64,000 bases of DNA from Streptomyces sp. Je 1-79 (GCF_025195125.1 NZ_JAMGSL010000014.1:16046-80045), one strand, 5' to 3'; positions 43,452 through 53,014 are shown, counted from the stretch's first letter. The notes: generated by a model from the letters alone, not told the origin. Translations and numbers: made by a program.

Positions 43452-44390
43452 GTGCGCCGACTTGCCGGCCTACTGGTCGTCCCGCTGCTGCTGCTCTCGA
43501 CAGCGGCCTGCGGCAGCGACGACGGAGGCTCTGATTCCGCCTCGATGAAGAACGGGCTGCCCGCCATCACCGCGGGTGAGAAGTTCGGAGAGAAGCCCAC
43601 CCTCGCGAAGGGTGAGGGCGACCCGCCCAAGGAACTCAAGGTCAACGTGATCAGCGAGGGCGACGGCGCGGTCACGAAGAAGGGCGACGCCCTCCAGGTG
43701 AACTACCTGGGTCAGGCCTGGGACTCGACGACCCCCTTCGACAACAGCTTCGACCGCGGCCAGCCGTTCGACCTGACGCTCGGCGCCGGCCAGGTCATCA
43801 AGGGCTGGGAGCAGGGCCTGGAGGGCCAGAAGGTCGGCAGCCGTATCGAGGTCGGCATCCCGCCGGAGCTCGGGTACGGCGAGCAGGGCCAGGGCGACAT
43901 CAAGCCCAACGCCACCCTCGTCTTCGTCGTGGACATCCTGAAGTCCACCACGATCCCGAAGTCCGCCGAGGGCACCGAGGTCGCCCAGGAGAACAAGGAC
44001 CTGCCCAAGGTCGGTACGAACACCGACGGCAAGGCCCCCTCGCTGACCGTGCCGAAGGTCGACCCGCCGACCAAGCTCGTCTCCAACTACATCCTGGAGT
44101 CCAAGGGCGAGGCCGTGAAGGGCACCGACACGGTCGTCGTGAACTACGTCGCGGCGTTGTGGAAGGACGGCAAGGTCTTCGACTCGACGTACCAGACGGG
44201 CAAGACCGCGAACTTCCCGCTCGCCCAGCTGACGTTGAAGGGCCTCAAGGACGGCATCACCGGCAAGAAGGTCGGCAGCCGCATCCTGATCGTCGCCCCG
44301 CCGTCCGAGGCGTTCGGCGACAAGGAGCAGCAGGGCATTCCGAAGAACTCCACGCTGGTGTTCGCCGTCGACATCCTGGCCAAGATGTAA
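43452..44390 (+). CDS. FKBP-type peptidyl-prolyl isomerase lipoprotein with two FKBP domains
   Basis: 312 residues from GTG 43452. The lipoprotein signal has Cys20 (STAAC, slightly off the consensus lipobox). Two FKBP domains follow, about 75-170 and 215-312: the first with VNYLGQAWD, GQVIKGWEQGL and PPELGYG, the second degenerate in the ligand-binding core (TVVVNYVAALW, no GWE). It assists folding of proteins outside the cell membrane. It is followed by a single-domain FKBP gene. The upstream MITE lies within its promoter region. Confidence 0.92.
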   Translation: MRRLAGLLVVPLLLLSTAACGSDDGGSDSASMKNGLPAITAGEKFGEKPTLAKGEGDPPKELKVNVISEGDGAVTKKGDALQVNYLGQAWDSTTPFDNSFDRGQPFDLTLGAGQVIKGWEQGLEGQKVGSRIEVGIPPELGYGEQGQGDIKPNATLVFVVDILKSTTIPKSAEGTEVAQENKDLPKVGTNTDGKAPSLTVPKVDPPTKLVSNYILESKGEAVKGTDTVVVNYVAALWKDGKVFDSTYQTGKTANFPLAQLTLKGLKDGITGKKVGSRILIVAPPSEAFGDKEQQGIPKNSTLVFAVDILAKM

Positions 44391-44450
44391 GACTGTCCCG
44401 GTCGCGCAGTTCACCGTTGCGCGGTTCATCAGTTTGAGGAGCACACTGCA

Positions 44451-44831
44451 GTGAGCATCGAGAAGCCCGAGGTCGACTTCCCGGGCGGCGAGCCGCCGGC
44501 CGACCTGGAGATCAAGGACATCTGGGAGGGCGACGGCGAGGTGGCCGGCGCCGGCGACTTCGTCAAGGTCCACTACGTGGGTGTGGCCTTCTCCACCGGC
44601 GAGGAGTTCGACGCCTCCTGGAACCGCGGCAACCCGCTGGACTTCCAGCTGGGTGTCGGCCAGGTCATCCAGGGCTGGGACAAGGGCGTGCAGGGCATGA
44701 AGGTCGGCGGCCGCCGCCAGCTGGTCATCCCCGCGAACCTCGCCTACGGCGACCGGGGTGCGGGCAGCGCGATCGCCCCGGGCGAGACCCTGATCTTCGT
44801 CTGCGACCTGGTCGGCGTCACCAAGCGCTGA
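44451..44831 (+). CDS. Single-domain FKBP-type peptidyl-prolyl cis-trans isomerase
   Basis: 126 residues from GTG 44451, with TTTGAGGAG upstream. It is a cytoplasmic FKBP domain with the usual core: VHYVGVAFSTGEEFDASW, GVGQVIQGWDKGVQGM and IPANLAYGDRGAG, ending in IFVCDLVGV. The conserved Trp in the VIQGWD segment is present, so FK506-type binding and isomerase activity are likely. It lies 60 bp after the double-domain lipoprotein gene, in one transcription unit with it, and is followed by a terminator. Confidence 0.94.
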   Translation: MSIEKPEVDFPGGEPPADLEIKDIWEGDGEVAGAGDFVKVHYVGVAFSTGEEFDASWNRGNPLDFQLGVGQVIQGWDKGVQGMKVGGRRQLVIPANLAYGDRGAGSAIAPGETLIFVCDLVGVTKR

Positions 44832-44846
44832 CCGGATCCGCTCGAA

Positions 44847-44880
44847 CGAGGGCCCGTGCCTGTCCAGGCACGGGCCCTCG
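44847..44880 (+). terminator. Terminator after the FKBP pair
   Basis: A 14-bp perfect stem (44847-44860 with 44867-44880), extendable inside by CTG/CAG pairing, followed by GCTTTT. Confidence 0.9.
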
Positions 44881-44957
44881 GCTTTTGCCACGACACCCCG
44901 GGGCGGTACGGTCGGATCTCCCCGAAGTCAATCCGGCAGAAGAGGTGCAGGGCGTCG

Positions 44958-45914
44958 ATGGCGATTGCCAAGGCCGAGCGGCTGATGAATCTGGCCCTCT
45001 GTCTCCTCGGAACCCGCCGGCCGCTGAGCAAGCGTGAGCTGCGGGGGTCCATCGAGGCCTACATGGAAGCCGGGAGCGACGACTCCTTCAACCGGATGTT
45101 CGAGCGCGACAAGGACGATCTGCGTGAACTCGGCCTGGTCATCGAGACCGTCGAGAACCTGGAGGGCGAGACCGGCTATCTGGCCCGCCGCGACTCCAAC
45201 CGCCTCCCCCCGATCACCCTCGACGCCGAAGAGGCCGCCGCGCTCGGCCTCGCCGCCAAGGTCTGGCAGCAGGCCCGCCTCGCCGGCGCCGCCAGCGGCG
45301 CCCTGCAGAAGCTCCGCGCGGCCGGCATGCCCGAGGCCGAGGACTCGTACGACGCCCAGCACAGCGCCCTCGAACCGCGCATCCCGGTCCACGAGACCGC
45401 CTTCGAGCCCCTGATGCTGGCCTGCCGCGACCGGCGCCCCGTCGTCTTCGACTACCGCAAGGCGACGGCGGCACGCCCCGAGACCCGCCAGGTCGAGCCC
45501 TGGACCCTGGAGTGCTGGCGCGGCCACTGGTACCTGGCCGGCTGGGACCGCGACCGCGGCGCCGAGCGCGTCTTCCGTCTCTCCCGCATCACCGGCAAGG
45601 TCCGCTCCCGGGCCGGCGCCTTCACCGCGCCCGTCCCCGACGTCGTCACCGTCCGCGAGACCGTGGAGAGCTGGGCCGGCGAGACCGCCACCCGCTCGGC
45701 CCGGATCCGGCTGCGCGCCGGCAGCGGCTACCCGCTGCGGGCCCGCGCCCGGTCCGTACGGGAGGGCGCGGACGGCTGGGACGAGCTGGAGATTCCGTAC
45801 GGGCACGGCCTGGACGCCTGGCTCGTGGAGTTCGGCCCCGATGTCGTCGTACTGGAACCCGCGGACCTGCGGGCCGACGTGGTGGACCGGCTGCGCGCCG
45901 TGGCCAAGGGCTGA
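44958..45914 (+). CDS. pafB: WYL-domain transcriptional regulator PafB
   Basis: 318 residues. The N-terminal winged HTH (1-75; MAIAKAERLMNLALCLLGTRRPLSKRELR) is followed by a WYL domain (about 130-220; WTLECWRGHWYLAGWD carries the WYL signature). In mycobacteria PafB and PafC form a heterodimer that activates DNA-damage genes independently of LexA. ATG 44958 has AGGTGCAGGG upstream. It is the first gene of the pafB-pafC-...-tatA-tatC block. The WYL domain probably senses single-stranded DNA. Confidence 0.95.
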   Translation: MAIAKAERLMNLALCLLGTRRPLSKRELRGSIEAYMEAGSDDSFNRMFERDKDDLRELGLVIETVENLEGETGYLARRDSNRLPPITLDAEEAAALGLAAKVWQQARLAGAASGALQKLRAAGMPEAEDSYDAQHSALEPRIPVHETAFEPLMLACRDRRPVVFDYRKATAARPETRQVEPWTLECWRGHWYLAGWDRDRGAERVFRLSRITGKVRSRAGAFTAPVPDVVTVRETVESWAGETATRSARIRLRAGSGYPLRARARSVREGADGWDELEIPYGHGLDAWLVEFGPDVVVLEPADLRADVVDRLRAVAKG

Positions 45915-45930
45915 AGGGGAGACGTACAGC

Positions 45931-46887
45931 ATGGCTGCGAACGCGATCGACCAGACGAGGCGGATGCTCTCCCTCGTCACCTACCTGCGGGAACGCCCGG
46001 GCGCGCACGTCGCGGACGTGGCCCGCGCCTTCGGGATCACCGAGGACGAGCTGATCTCCGACCTCGACGTGCTGCCGATGTGCGGCACGAGCTTCCGCGG
46101 CGGCGATCTGCTCGACATCGACACCGACGGCGACCGGATCTGGTGGCACAACCCGGACGACGTGGCCGAGCCGCTGCGGCTCGCCGCGGACGAGGCGACG
46201 GCCCTGCTCGTCGCCGCGCGTGCCGTCGCGACGCTGCCCGGGCTGCGCGAGAGCGACCGGGAGGCCCTGCTCCGTGCCACCGCCAAGCTGGAGACCGCGG
46301 CCGGCGAGACCGCCGGCGCGAGCGCGCGTCTCTCGGTCACCTTCGAGTCCGAGGGCGGGGTCTTCGCCGAGGTGGACCGGGCGATCTCGGAGCGCAGGCG
46401 GCTGTGGGTGCGGTACTACTCGCCCGCCCGCGACGAGCTGACCGAGCGCGAGGTCGATCCGATCCGGCTCTTCGCCGTCGGCCACACCTACATGGAGGCG
46501 TGGTGCCGGCTCTCCGAGGCGCGCCGCACCTTCCGTCTCGACCGGGTCGCGGAGATCCGGATCCTGGACGAGCACTCCGCGCCGCCGGAGATCGAGCTCC
46601 GGGATCTGTCGGAGGGGCTCGTCCAGCCGTCCGCCGAGGACCCCGAGGTCGTCGTCGAGGTGGGCCCCGGCGGCCGCTGGGTCGCGGAGTACTACCCGCA
46701 CGACCGGGCCGACGAGCTTCCCGACGGCGGGCTGCGCATCACTCTGCGGACCCCCGCCCCCGCCTCGCTGCGACGCCTCGCGCTGCGGCTCGGCAGCGAC
46801 GGGCGGATCGTCTCCCCGCAGGACCTCGCCGACAGTGCGAGGGAGGCCGCGGCCGCGGCGCTCGCCGCCTACGAGAGCCCGGCGTGA
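45931..46887 (+). CDS. pafC: WYL-domain transcriptional regulator PafC
   Basis: 318 residues, 16 bp after pafB with AAGGGGAGA upstream, so the partners are cotranscribed. The HTH lies within residues 1-60 (TYLRERPGAHVADVARAFGITEDELISDL); the WYL-like domain spans about 145-230 (RLWVRYYSPARDE..., VGHTYMEAWCRLSEARRTFRLDRV). The WYL tripeptide itself is replaced by MEAWC, as in PafC proteins. It acts as the partner of PafB. Confidence 0.94.
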   Translation: MAANAIDQTRRMLSLVTYLRERPGAHVADVARAFGITEDELISDLDVLPMCGTSFRGGDLLDIDTDGDRIWWHNPDDVAEPLRLAADEATALLVAARAVATLPGLRESDREALLRATAKLETAAGETAGASARLSVTFESEGGVFAEVDRAISERRRLWVRYYSPARDELTEREVDPIRLFAVGHTYMEAWCRLSEARRTFRLDRVAEIRILDEHSAPPEIELRDLSEGLVQPSAEDPEVVVEVGPGGRWVAEYYPHDRADELPDGGLRITLRTPAPASLRRLALRLGSDGRIVSPQDLADSAREAAAAALAAYESPA

Positions 46888-47017
46888 GACACGCGGAATG
46901 TGACATTCCCCGCTGAGCCGACGCAGTTCTCCGTGGGGGACGGGCCGGCCGAGGGGCGGCCGGGGCTCCCGTGAGGCCGCGGCAGCCGAGGACGCGGGAA
47001 CGAGAGGGATGAGGGAA

Positions 47018-47272
47018 ATGTCGGTGATGCACGGAATCACGGCGTCGATCGCGCCGGTCTTCTTCAAGGCCGCCTGCCCGGACTGCCGTGCCCGCTTCGA
47101 ACTCTCCGCGGGCGCCCTGCGCCTCGCCATCGGCGCCAGCCGCCGTACGACCTTCTACTCCTTCACCTGCCCCGAGTGCGGCAGCGCCGTCCGCAAGCCC
47201 GCGGGCGAGCGGATCGTCGAACTCCTCACGGGCGGCGGCGTGCGCACCCTGCGGCTGCACTCCACCGTCTGA
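47018..47272 (+). CDS. Small zinc-ribbon protein
   Basis: 84 residues. Two CxxC knuckles, Cys20-Cys23 (CPDC) and Cys51-Cys54 (CPEC), make a zinc ribbon. ATG 47018 was chosen because GAGAGGG ends 9 bases upstream; ATG 47009 has no spacing. The family seems conserved next to pafC in Streptomyces but has no assigned function. It might bind RNA, DNA or a protein partner. It sits between pafC and a membrane protein on the same strand. Confidence 0.8.
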   Translation: MSVMHGITASIAPVFFKAACPDCRARFELSAGALRLAIGASRRTTFYSFTCPECGSAVRKPAGERIVELLTGGGVRTLRLHSTV

Positions 47273-47352
47273 CCAAGTCCGGAGCGCCCGCCGGCCCCCT
47301 CCGAACGCCGGGGCCGACACCGCCGCATCCGGACACCGTCTAGGCTCGGCAC

Positions 47353-47550
47353 ATGTTCTGGCCCATGCTCGCCATCGCCCTCGGATTCCTCGGTATCGCT
47401 GTCCTCGGCGTCCTCGGGATCAAGGTCTTCCTCGAAGCCCAGCGGCTCGGCCGCCAGGTGGCCCGGACCACCGAGCGCATCAACCGTGCCGCCGAAGACC
47501 TCGAAAGGGCCGCCACCAGCCTGACCCAGACCGGTGGCGCACTGCGCTAG
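47353..47550 (+). CDS. Small membrane protein with one helix and a coiled tail
   Basis: 65 residues. One transmembrane helix (about 4-27, MLAIALGFLGIAVLGVLGI) is followed by an amphipathic segment (KVFLEAQRLGRQVARTTERINRAAEDLERA) that may form a coiled coil. It resembles TatA/TatB in layout but lacks the FG hinge motif, so it is not called Tat here. It is upstream of tatA on the same strand. Function unknown. Confidence 0.7.
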   Translation: MFWPMLAIALGFLGIAVLGVLGIKVFLEAQRLGRQVARTTERINRAAEDLERAATSLTQTGGALR

Positions 47551-47805
47551 CACCGGGAACGGGCGGGCGTGGACGCTCCCCCCGGGGCCTCGGGCGGTGG
47601 TCTCCTCCCGCGCGGAGACGCGGGGTACGCTGCTGATCGCGGCCCAGATCAAGAGGTGCGGGTCGCAAACGGGTGTACGCACGGGGATTGCCCTGCGTTT
47701 ACTCCTGCGCGTTACGATCGCTGACGGTCGGGGTTCGGACAACAGTCCGGGCGGCGGCCGCCACCCCAGCACCACGCCGCCTCGATGAGAAGGTAGACCA
47801 CGCTT

Positions 47806-48087
47806 ATGTTCCGTCAGATCGGTCCCCTCGAGATCAGCCTGATCCTCCTTGTCATCGTGCTGCTCTTCGGAGCCAAGAAGCTGCCCGAGATGGCCCGTTC
47901 CCTGGGTAAGTCGGCGCGCATCCTCAAGAGCGAGGCCAAGGCGATGAAGACGGAAGGCGGCCAGCAGCCCGCCCCCGCCGACCCGCCGGCCGAGCAGCCC
48001 GCCGCGCAGCGCACCATCAAGGCCGCGCCCGGCGACGTCACCTCCGCCCGGCCCGTCACCGAGCCTTCGGACACCACCCAGCGCTGA
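47806..48087 (+). CDS. tatA: Sec-independent translocase component TatA
   Basis: 93 residues. A short transmembrane helix (about 6-23) is followed by the FGAKKLPEMARSLGKSARIL hinge and amphipathic helix that define TatA; the tail from about residue 50 is Pro/Ala/Glu-rich and disordered. It builds the membrane pore that lets folded proteins with twin-arginine signals cross. ATG 47806 is preceded by GAGAAGG. tatC follows after 59 bp. The order pafA-pafB-pafC-tatA-tatC-helY is shared with M. tuberculosis. Confidence 0.95.
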   Translation: MFRQIGPLEISLILLVIVLLFGAKKLPEMARSLGKSARILKSEAKAMKTEGGQQPAPADPPAEQPAAQRTIKAAPGDVTSARPVTEPSDTTQR

Positions 48088-48146
48088 CCCCGCTCGACCC
48101 CCAGGGCCGCTTCACGACGGCCTGCCGCACGAGATGAGGACGTGGG

Positions 48147-49106
48147 TTGCTCAAGCCTGCCCGCACGAAGAAGGAGAAGGACCCCGAGGGGCGGATGCCG
48201 CTCGTGGAGCATCTGCGCGAGCTGCGCAACCGCGTCGCCAAGGCGATGCTCGCGGTCGTCGTGGCCTCGGTCGTGGCCGCGTTCTTCAGCCAGCAGCTGA
48301 TGGACTTCCTCTCCTCGCCCGTACCGAAGTGCCCGCCCGGCACCTCGATCGCCGACAACACCGGCGGGCGCTGCGTCATCATCGCGTACCAGACCATGCT
48401 GTCGCCCTTCACCTCCACGGTGAAGGTGATCATGCTGGCGGGAGTCGTCGCCGCCTCGCCGGTCTGGCTGTACCAGCTGTGGGCGTTCGTCGCCCCGGGC
48501 CTCCACCGGAGCGAGAAGCGGTACACGTACTACTTCGCGGCCGTCGCCGTGCCGCTCTTCGCCGCCGGCGCCTACATCGCGTACCTGATCATGCCGGTCA
48601 GTGTGAAGGTCCTGATCAGCATCACGCCCGACGTCGCCTCGAACTTCCTCTCGCTCGACGACGTCCTGGACTTCACCACACGCATGGTGCTCGTCTTCGG
48701 GCTCGCCTTCGAACTGCCCCTGCTGCTGATCATGCTCAACTTCGCCGGCGTCGTGACCGGCAAGCGCATGGCCGGCTGGTGGCGCGGCGTGATCATGGGC
48801 ATTTTCGTCTTCGGTGCGGTCGCCACCCCGTCCACCGACCCCCTCGGCATGATCGCCCTCTCCGGGCCGATCATCATCCTGTACTTCATCGCCGTCGGCA
48901 TCGCGCTCCTCAACGACCGGCGCCGGAACCGCAACAACCCGGACGCAGAGCTCGACGACGACGAGGCCTCCGTCCTCGACCTCACGCCCGAGACCGTCGG
49001 CGCCGTCGAGAGCGTCAGCGCCGCCCGCGCCCTGCCCGAGCAGTCCTCCGGCGAGGCCGACGGCGGGAGATCGCTCCGGCCGGGCGGTTACGACGACATC
49101 ACCTGA
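48147..49106 (+). CDS. tatC: Twin-arginine translocase subunit TatC
   Basis: 319 residues, six transmembrane helices, with the conserved cytoplasmic MPLVEHLRELRNR signature at about 17-29 and a charged C-terminal tail of about 60 residues. It recognises the twin-arginine signal and recruits TatA. The start is TTG 48147, with GAGGA 6 bases upstream; an internal ATG at 48195 would remove the first 16 residues and begin at MPLVEHL. tatB is not adjacent. Confidence 0.95.
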   Translation: MLKPARTKKEKDPEGRMPLVEHLRELRNRVAKAMLAVVVASVVAAFFSQQLMDFLSSPVPKCPPGTSIADNTGGRCVIIAYQTMLSPFTSTVKVIMLAGVVAASPVWLYQLWAFVAPGLHRSEKRYTYYFAAVAVPLFAAGAYIAYLIMPVSVKVLISITPDVASNFLSLDDVLDFTTRMVLVFGLAFELPLLLIMLNFAGVVTGKRMAGWWRGVIMGIFVFGAVATPSTDPLGMIALSGPIIILYFIAVGIALLNDRRRNRNNPDAELDDDEASVLDLTPETVGAVESVSAARALPEQSSGEADGGRSLRPGGYDDIT

Positions 49107-49148
49107 TCTTGTAAGGTCCTCCCCCCAGGCTCCGTCCGGGGGGACACC

Positions 49149-50039
49149 ATGACCCGCGAGATCACGCTCTTCGTCAACCCCACCGCGGGACACGGCCGGG
49201 GCACGCACGCCGTGCAGCCGGCCGCCCGCGCGTTCAGGGACGCCGGATTCTCCGTCCGTACCGTCCTCGGAACCGACGCCGCCGACGCCCTGCTCCGCGC
49301 CCGCGAGGCCGTCGCGGGCGGAACCGACGCACTCGTCGCCGTCGGCGGCGACGGCATGATCTCCCTCGCCCTCCAGGCCGTGGCCGGCACCCGCACGCCG
49401 CTCGGCGTCGTCGCCGTCGGCACCGGCAACGACTTCGCCCGCTCCCTCGGCCTGCCCCTGCGCGCACCGGACGCCGCCGGCCGGCTCGCCGCCGAGCTGC
49501 TCGACGGAGGCGGCGGACGCGACATCGACCTCGGCAGGGTCGGCGACCGCTGGTTCGGCACCGTCCTCGCCTCCGGCTTCGACTCGCGCGTCAACGACCG
49601 AGGCAACCGCATACGGCTCCCCGTCGGCCGCTTCACGTACGACCTCGCCATGATCGCCGAACTCGCCGCGTTCCGGCCCGTCCCCTACCGCCTCACCCTC
49701 GACGACGGCACCGAGCGGCAGATCCGGGCCACGCTCGTGGCCGTCGGCAACGGCACCTCGTACGGCGGAGGCATGCGGATCTGCGCCGGAGCGCGCATGG
49801 ACGACGGGCTCCTCGACGTCACCGTCGTCGGGGACTGCAGCCGTACGACGCTGATCAAGGTCTTCCCGCGGGTCTACCGCGGCACCCACCTCGACCACCC
49901 CGTGGTCACCGTCCACCGGGCCCGCACCCTCACCCTCGACGCACCCGGCATCACCGGCTACGCCGACGGCGAGCCCCTCGGACCGCTCCCGCTCACCGTC
50001 GCCTGCGTGCCCGGAGCGCTGCGGGTCCTCGCGCCCTGA
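49149..50039 (+). CDS. Diacylglycerol kinase-like lipid kinase
   Basis: 296 residues of the DAGK catalytic family. The GGDG nucleotide-binding motif lies at 66-69, and GTGNDFAR at 91-98 is the usual second motif; a C-terminal beta-sandwich covers about 110-296. It phosphorylates a lipid such as diacylglycerol, or possibly sphingoid or undecaprenyl-like lipids. It lies 42 bp after tatC, and helY follows. It is cytoplasmic and membrane-associated. Confidence 0.93.
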   Translation: MTREITLFVNPTAGHGRGTHAVQPAARAFRDAGFSVRTVLGTDAADALLRAREAVAGGTDALVAVGGDGMISLALQAVAGTRTPLGVVAVGTGNDFARSLGLPLRAPDAAGRLAAELLDGGGGRDIDLGRVGDRWFGTVLASGFDSRVNDRGNRIRLPVGRFTYDLAMIAELAAFRPVPYRLTLDDGTERQIRATLVAVGNGTSYGGGMRICAGARMDDGLLDVTVVGDCSRTTLIKVFPRVYRGTHLDHPVVTVHRARTLTLDAPGITGYADGEPLGPLPLTVACVPGALRVLAP

Positions 50040-50131
50040 GCAGCCCCTCGCCAAGGCGCCCCGGGCCGGACCTTCATCGGTCATTAAAGATCGCGTCAGT
50101 GTCAGAGGTGGCGGGTAGGCTCGACAGCAAG

Positions 50132-52960
50132 ATGACAGAGGACCTCACACCAGCCGAAGCGTACGCAGCTGCCCGGGCCCGCAACGCAGAGCAGGCCACG
50201 GCGCTGGCCCCCTTCCGCGAGATGTACGAGTTCGGTCTGGACCCCTTCCAGATCGAGGCCTGCCAGGCCCTCGAAGCGGGCAAGGGCGTGCTCGTCGCCG
50301 CGCCCACGGGTTCCGGCAAGACCATCGTCGGCGAGTTCGCCGTCCACCTCGCCCTCCTCCAAGGGCGCAAGTGCTTCTACACGACCCCCATCAAGGCGCT
50401 GTCGAACCAGAAGTACGCCGACCTCGTGAAGCGGTACGGACCCGGCAAGGTCGGCCTCCTCACCGGCGACAACAGCGTCAACGGGGACGCCCCGATCATC
50501 GTCATGACCACCGAAGTCCTCCGCAACATGCTGTACGCGGGGTCCCAGGCCCTCAGCGGCCTCGGCTACGTGGTCATGGACGAGGTGCACTACCTCTCGG
50601 ACCGCTTCCGCGGCGCCGTCTGGGAGGAAGTCATCATCCACCTCCCGGAGTCGGTGACGCTCGTCTCACTCTCCGCGACCGTCTCCAACGCCGAGGAGTT
50701 CGGCGACTGGCTCGACACCGTCCGCGGCGACACCGAGGTCATCGTCTCCGAGAGCCGGCCCGTGCCGCTCTGGCAGCACGTCCTCGCCGGCCGCCGGATG
50801 TACGACCTCTTCGAGGAGGAGACCGACCACGGCGGCCGCGGCGCCTCCCGCCGCGAGGTCAACCCCGACCTGCTGCGGCTGGCCCGCACCGAGAACACCC
50901 GCACGTACAACCCGCGCGAGCGGCGCCGCGGCAAGATGGTCCGCGAGGCCGACCGCGAGCGCGAGCGCCGCCAGCGCTCCCGTATCTGGACGCCCGGACG
51001 ACCCGAGGTCATCGACCGCCTCGACACCGAGGGGCTCCTGCCCGCCATCACCTTCATCTTCAGCCGGGCGGGCTGCGAGGCCGCCGTCCAGCAGTGCCTC
51101 TACGCAGGACTGCGCCTCAACAACGACGAGGCCCGGCAGCGCGTCCGCGAGATCGTCGAGGAGCGCACCGCCGCCATCCCCTCCGAGGACCTCCACGTCC
51201 TCGGCTACTACGAATGGCTGGAAGGGCTGGAGCGCGGCATCGCCGCCCACCACGCCGGCATGCTCCCCACCTTCAAGGAGGTCGTGGAAGAGCTGTTCGT
51301 CCGCGGCCTCGTCAAGGCCGTCTTCGCCACCGAGACCCTCGCGCTGGGCATCAACATGCCCGCCCGGTCCGTGATTCTGGAGAAGCTGGTCAAGTGGAAC
51401 GGCGAGCAGCACGCCGACATCACCCCCGGCGAGTACACCCAGCTCACCGGACGCGCCGGACGCCGCGGCATCGACGTCGAGGGCCACGCGGTCGTGCTCT
51501 GGCAGCGCGGCCTGGACCCCGGCCACCTCGCCGGCCTCGCCGGCACCCGCACCTACCCGCTCCGCTCCAGCTTCAAGCCGTCGTACAACATGGCCGTCAA
51601 CCTGGTCGACCAGTTCGGCGCCCACCGCTCGCGCGAGCTCCTGGAGACCTCCTTCGCGCAGTTCCAGGCGGACCGGTCCGTCGTCGGCATCTCCCGCCAG
51701 GTCCAGAAGAACGAAGAAGGCCTCGACGGCTACCGCGAGGGCATGACCTGCCACCTCGGAGACTTCGAGGAGTACGCGCGGCTGCGCCGCGACCTCAAGG
51801 ACCGCGAGACCGAACTGGCCAAGCAGGGCGCCGCACAGCGCCGCGCCGCGGCCGCCGCCTCCCTGGAGAAGCTGAAGCCCGGCGACGTCATCCACGTACC
51901 CACCGGCAAGTTCGCCGGACTCGCCCTCGTCCTCGACCCCGGGATCCCGGCCGGGCGGACCAACGGCCACCGCGGCTTCGAGTACCACGACGGGCCCCGC
52001 CCGCTCGTGCTCACCGCCGAACGACAGGTCAAGCGGCTCGCCTCGATCGACTTCCCCGTCCCGGTCGAGGCCATGGAGCGGCTGAGGATCCCCAAGTCCT
52101 TCAACCCCCGCTCCCCGCAGTCCCGTCGGGACCTCGCCTCCGCCCTGCGCACCAAGGCGGGACACATCAACCCCGCGCGGCACCGCAAGGACCGCTCGGT
52201 CGCCGCCGACGACCGCGAGATCGCCCGGCTCCGCACCGAGTTGCGCGCGCACCCCTGCCACGGTTGCGACGAGCGCGAGGACCACGCCCGCTGGGCCGAG
52301 CGCTACCACCGCCTGCAGCGCGACACCAAGCAGCTGGAACGGCGCATCGAAGGCCGGACGAACACCATCGCCCGCACCTTCGACCGGATCGTCGCGCTCC
52401 TCACCGAGCTCGACTATCTGCGCGGCGACGACGTCACCGCCAACGGCAAGCGGCTCGCCCGGCTCTACGGCGAACTCGACCTGCTGGCCAGTGAATGCCT
52501 GCGCGAAGGCGTCTGGGAGGGCCTGACCCCGCCCGAACTGGCGGCGTGCGTCTCGGCGCTGGTCTTCGAGGCCCGTCAGTCCGACGACGCCGTCGCACCG
52601 AAGCTTCCCGCCGGGAAGGCCAAGGTCGCGCTCGGAGAGATGGTGCGCATCTGGGGGCGGCTCGACGCCCTCGAAGAAGAGTTCAAGATCAGCCAGACGG
52701 AAGGGGTCGGACAGCGCGAACCAGACCTCGGCTTCGCCTGGGCCGCCTACCAGTGGGCCTCCGACAAGGGACTCGACGAGGTCCTGCGCGAGGCGGAGAT
52801 GCCCGCAGGCGACTTCGTGCGCTGGTGCAAGCAGGTCATCGACGTCCTCGGGCAGATCGCGGCCGCCGCGCCGAAGGAGAACAGCACCGTCGCCAAGAAC
52901 GCGCGCAAGGCGGTCGAGGCGCTGCTGAGGGGAGTCGTCGCGTACAGCTCGGTGACCTGA
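50132..52960 (+). CDS. helY: Ski2-like DEVH helicase HelY
   Basis: 942 residues. RecA-like domains carry Walker A APTGSGKT (57-64), motif II DEVH (150-153) and motif VI QLTGRAGRRGID. A long C-terminal region has the DSHCT domain of Ski2/Mtr4 proteins with a basic linker. It is an ATP-dependent RNA (or DNA) helicase, probably in RNA turnover. ATG 50132 was chosen because it fits the family N-terminus (MTEDL...); no strong ribosome-binding site precedes it, so a leaderless message is possible. It is the counterpart of helY next to tatC in M. tuberculosis. Confidence 0.94.
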   Translation: MTEDLTPAEAYAAARARNAEQATALAPFREMYEFGLDPFQIEACQALEAGKGVLVAAPTGSGKTIVGEFAVHLALLQGRKCFYTTPIKALSNQKYADLVKRYGPGKVGLLTGDNSVNGDAPIIVMTTEVLRNMLYAGSQALSGLGYVVMDEVHYLSDRFRGAVWEEVIIHLPESVTLVSLSATVSNAEEFGDWLDTVRGDTEVIVSESRPVPLWQHVLAGRRMYDLFEEETDHGGRGASRREVNPDLLRLARTENTRTYNPRERRRGKMVREADRERERRQRSRIWTPGRPEVIDRLDTEGLLPAITFIFSRAGCEAAVQQCLYAGLRLNNDEARQRVREIVEERTAAIPSEDLHVLGYYEWLEGLERGIAAHHAGMLPTFKEVVEELFVRGLVKAVFATETLALGINMPARSVILEKLVKWNGEQHADITPGEYTQLTGRAGRRGIDVEGHAVVLWQRGLDPGHLAGLAGTRTYPLRSSFKPSYNMAVNLVDQFGAHRSRELLETSFAQFQADRSVVGISRQVQKNEEGLDGYREGMTCHLGDFEEYARLRRDLKDRETELAKQGAAQRRAAAAASLEKLKPGDVIHVPTGKFAGLALVLDPGIPAGRTNGHRGFEYHDGPRPLVLTAERQVKRLASIDFPVPVEAMERLRIPKSFNPRSPQSRRDLASALRTKAGHINPARHRKDRSVAADDREIARLRTELRAHPCHGCDEREDHARWAERYHRLQRDTKQLERRIEGRTNTIARTFDRIVALLTELDYLRGDDVTANGKRLARLYGELDLLASECLREGVWEGLTPPELAACVSALVFEARQSDDAVAPKLPAGKAKVALGEMVRIWGRLDALEEEFKISQTEGVGQREPDLGFAWAAYQWASDKGLDEVLREAEMPAGDFVRWCKQVIDVLGQIAAAAPKENSTVAKNARKAVEALLRGVVAYSSVT

Positions 52961-52983
52961 GCGGCACTCCTCAAGTCGCCTGT

Positions 52984-53011
52984 GGGGCCCGTGGTTGACG
53001 CTGCGGGCCCC
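52984..53011 (+). terminator. Hairpin after helY
   Basis: 8-bp stem (52984-52991 with 53004-53011) with a 12-base loop. It is GC-rich and has no U tract. Confidence 0.5.
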
Positions 53012-53014
53012 TCG

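Noticed and set aside
47353..47550. The 65-residue membrane protein as a TatB or TatA paralogue
   Set aside because: It lacks the FG hinge and the amphipathic helix motif of Tat proteins, although the layout is similar.
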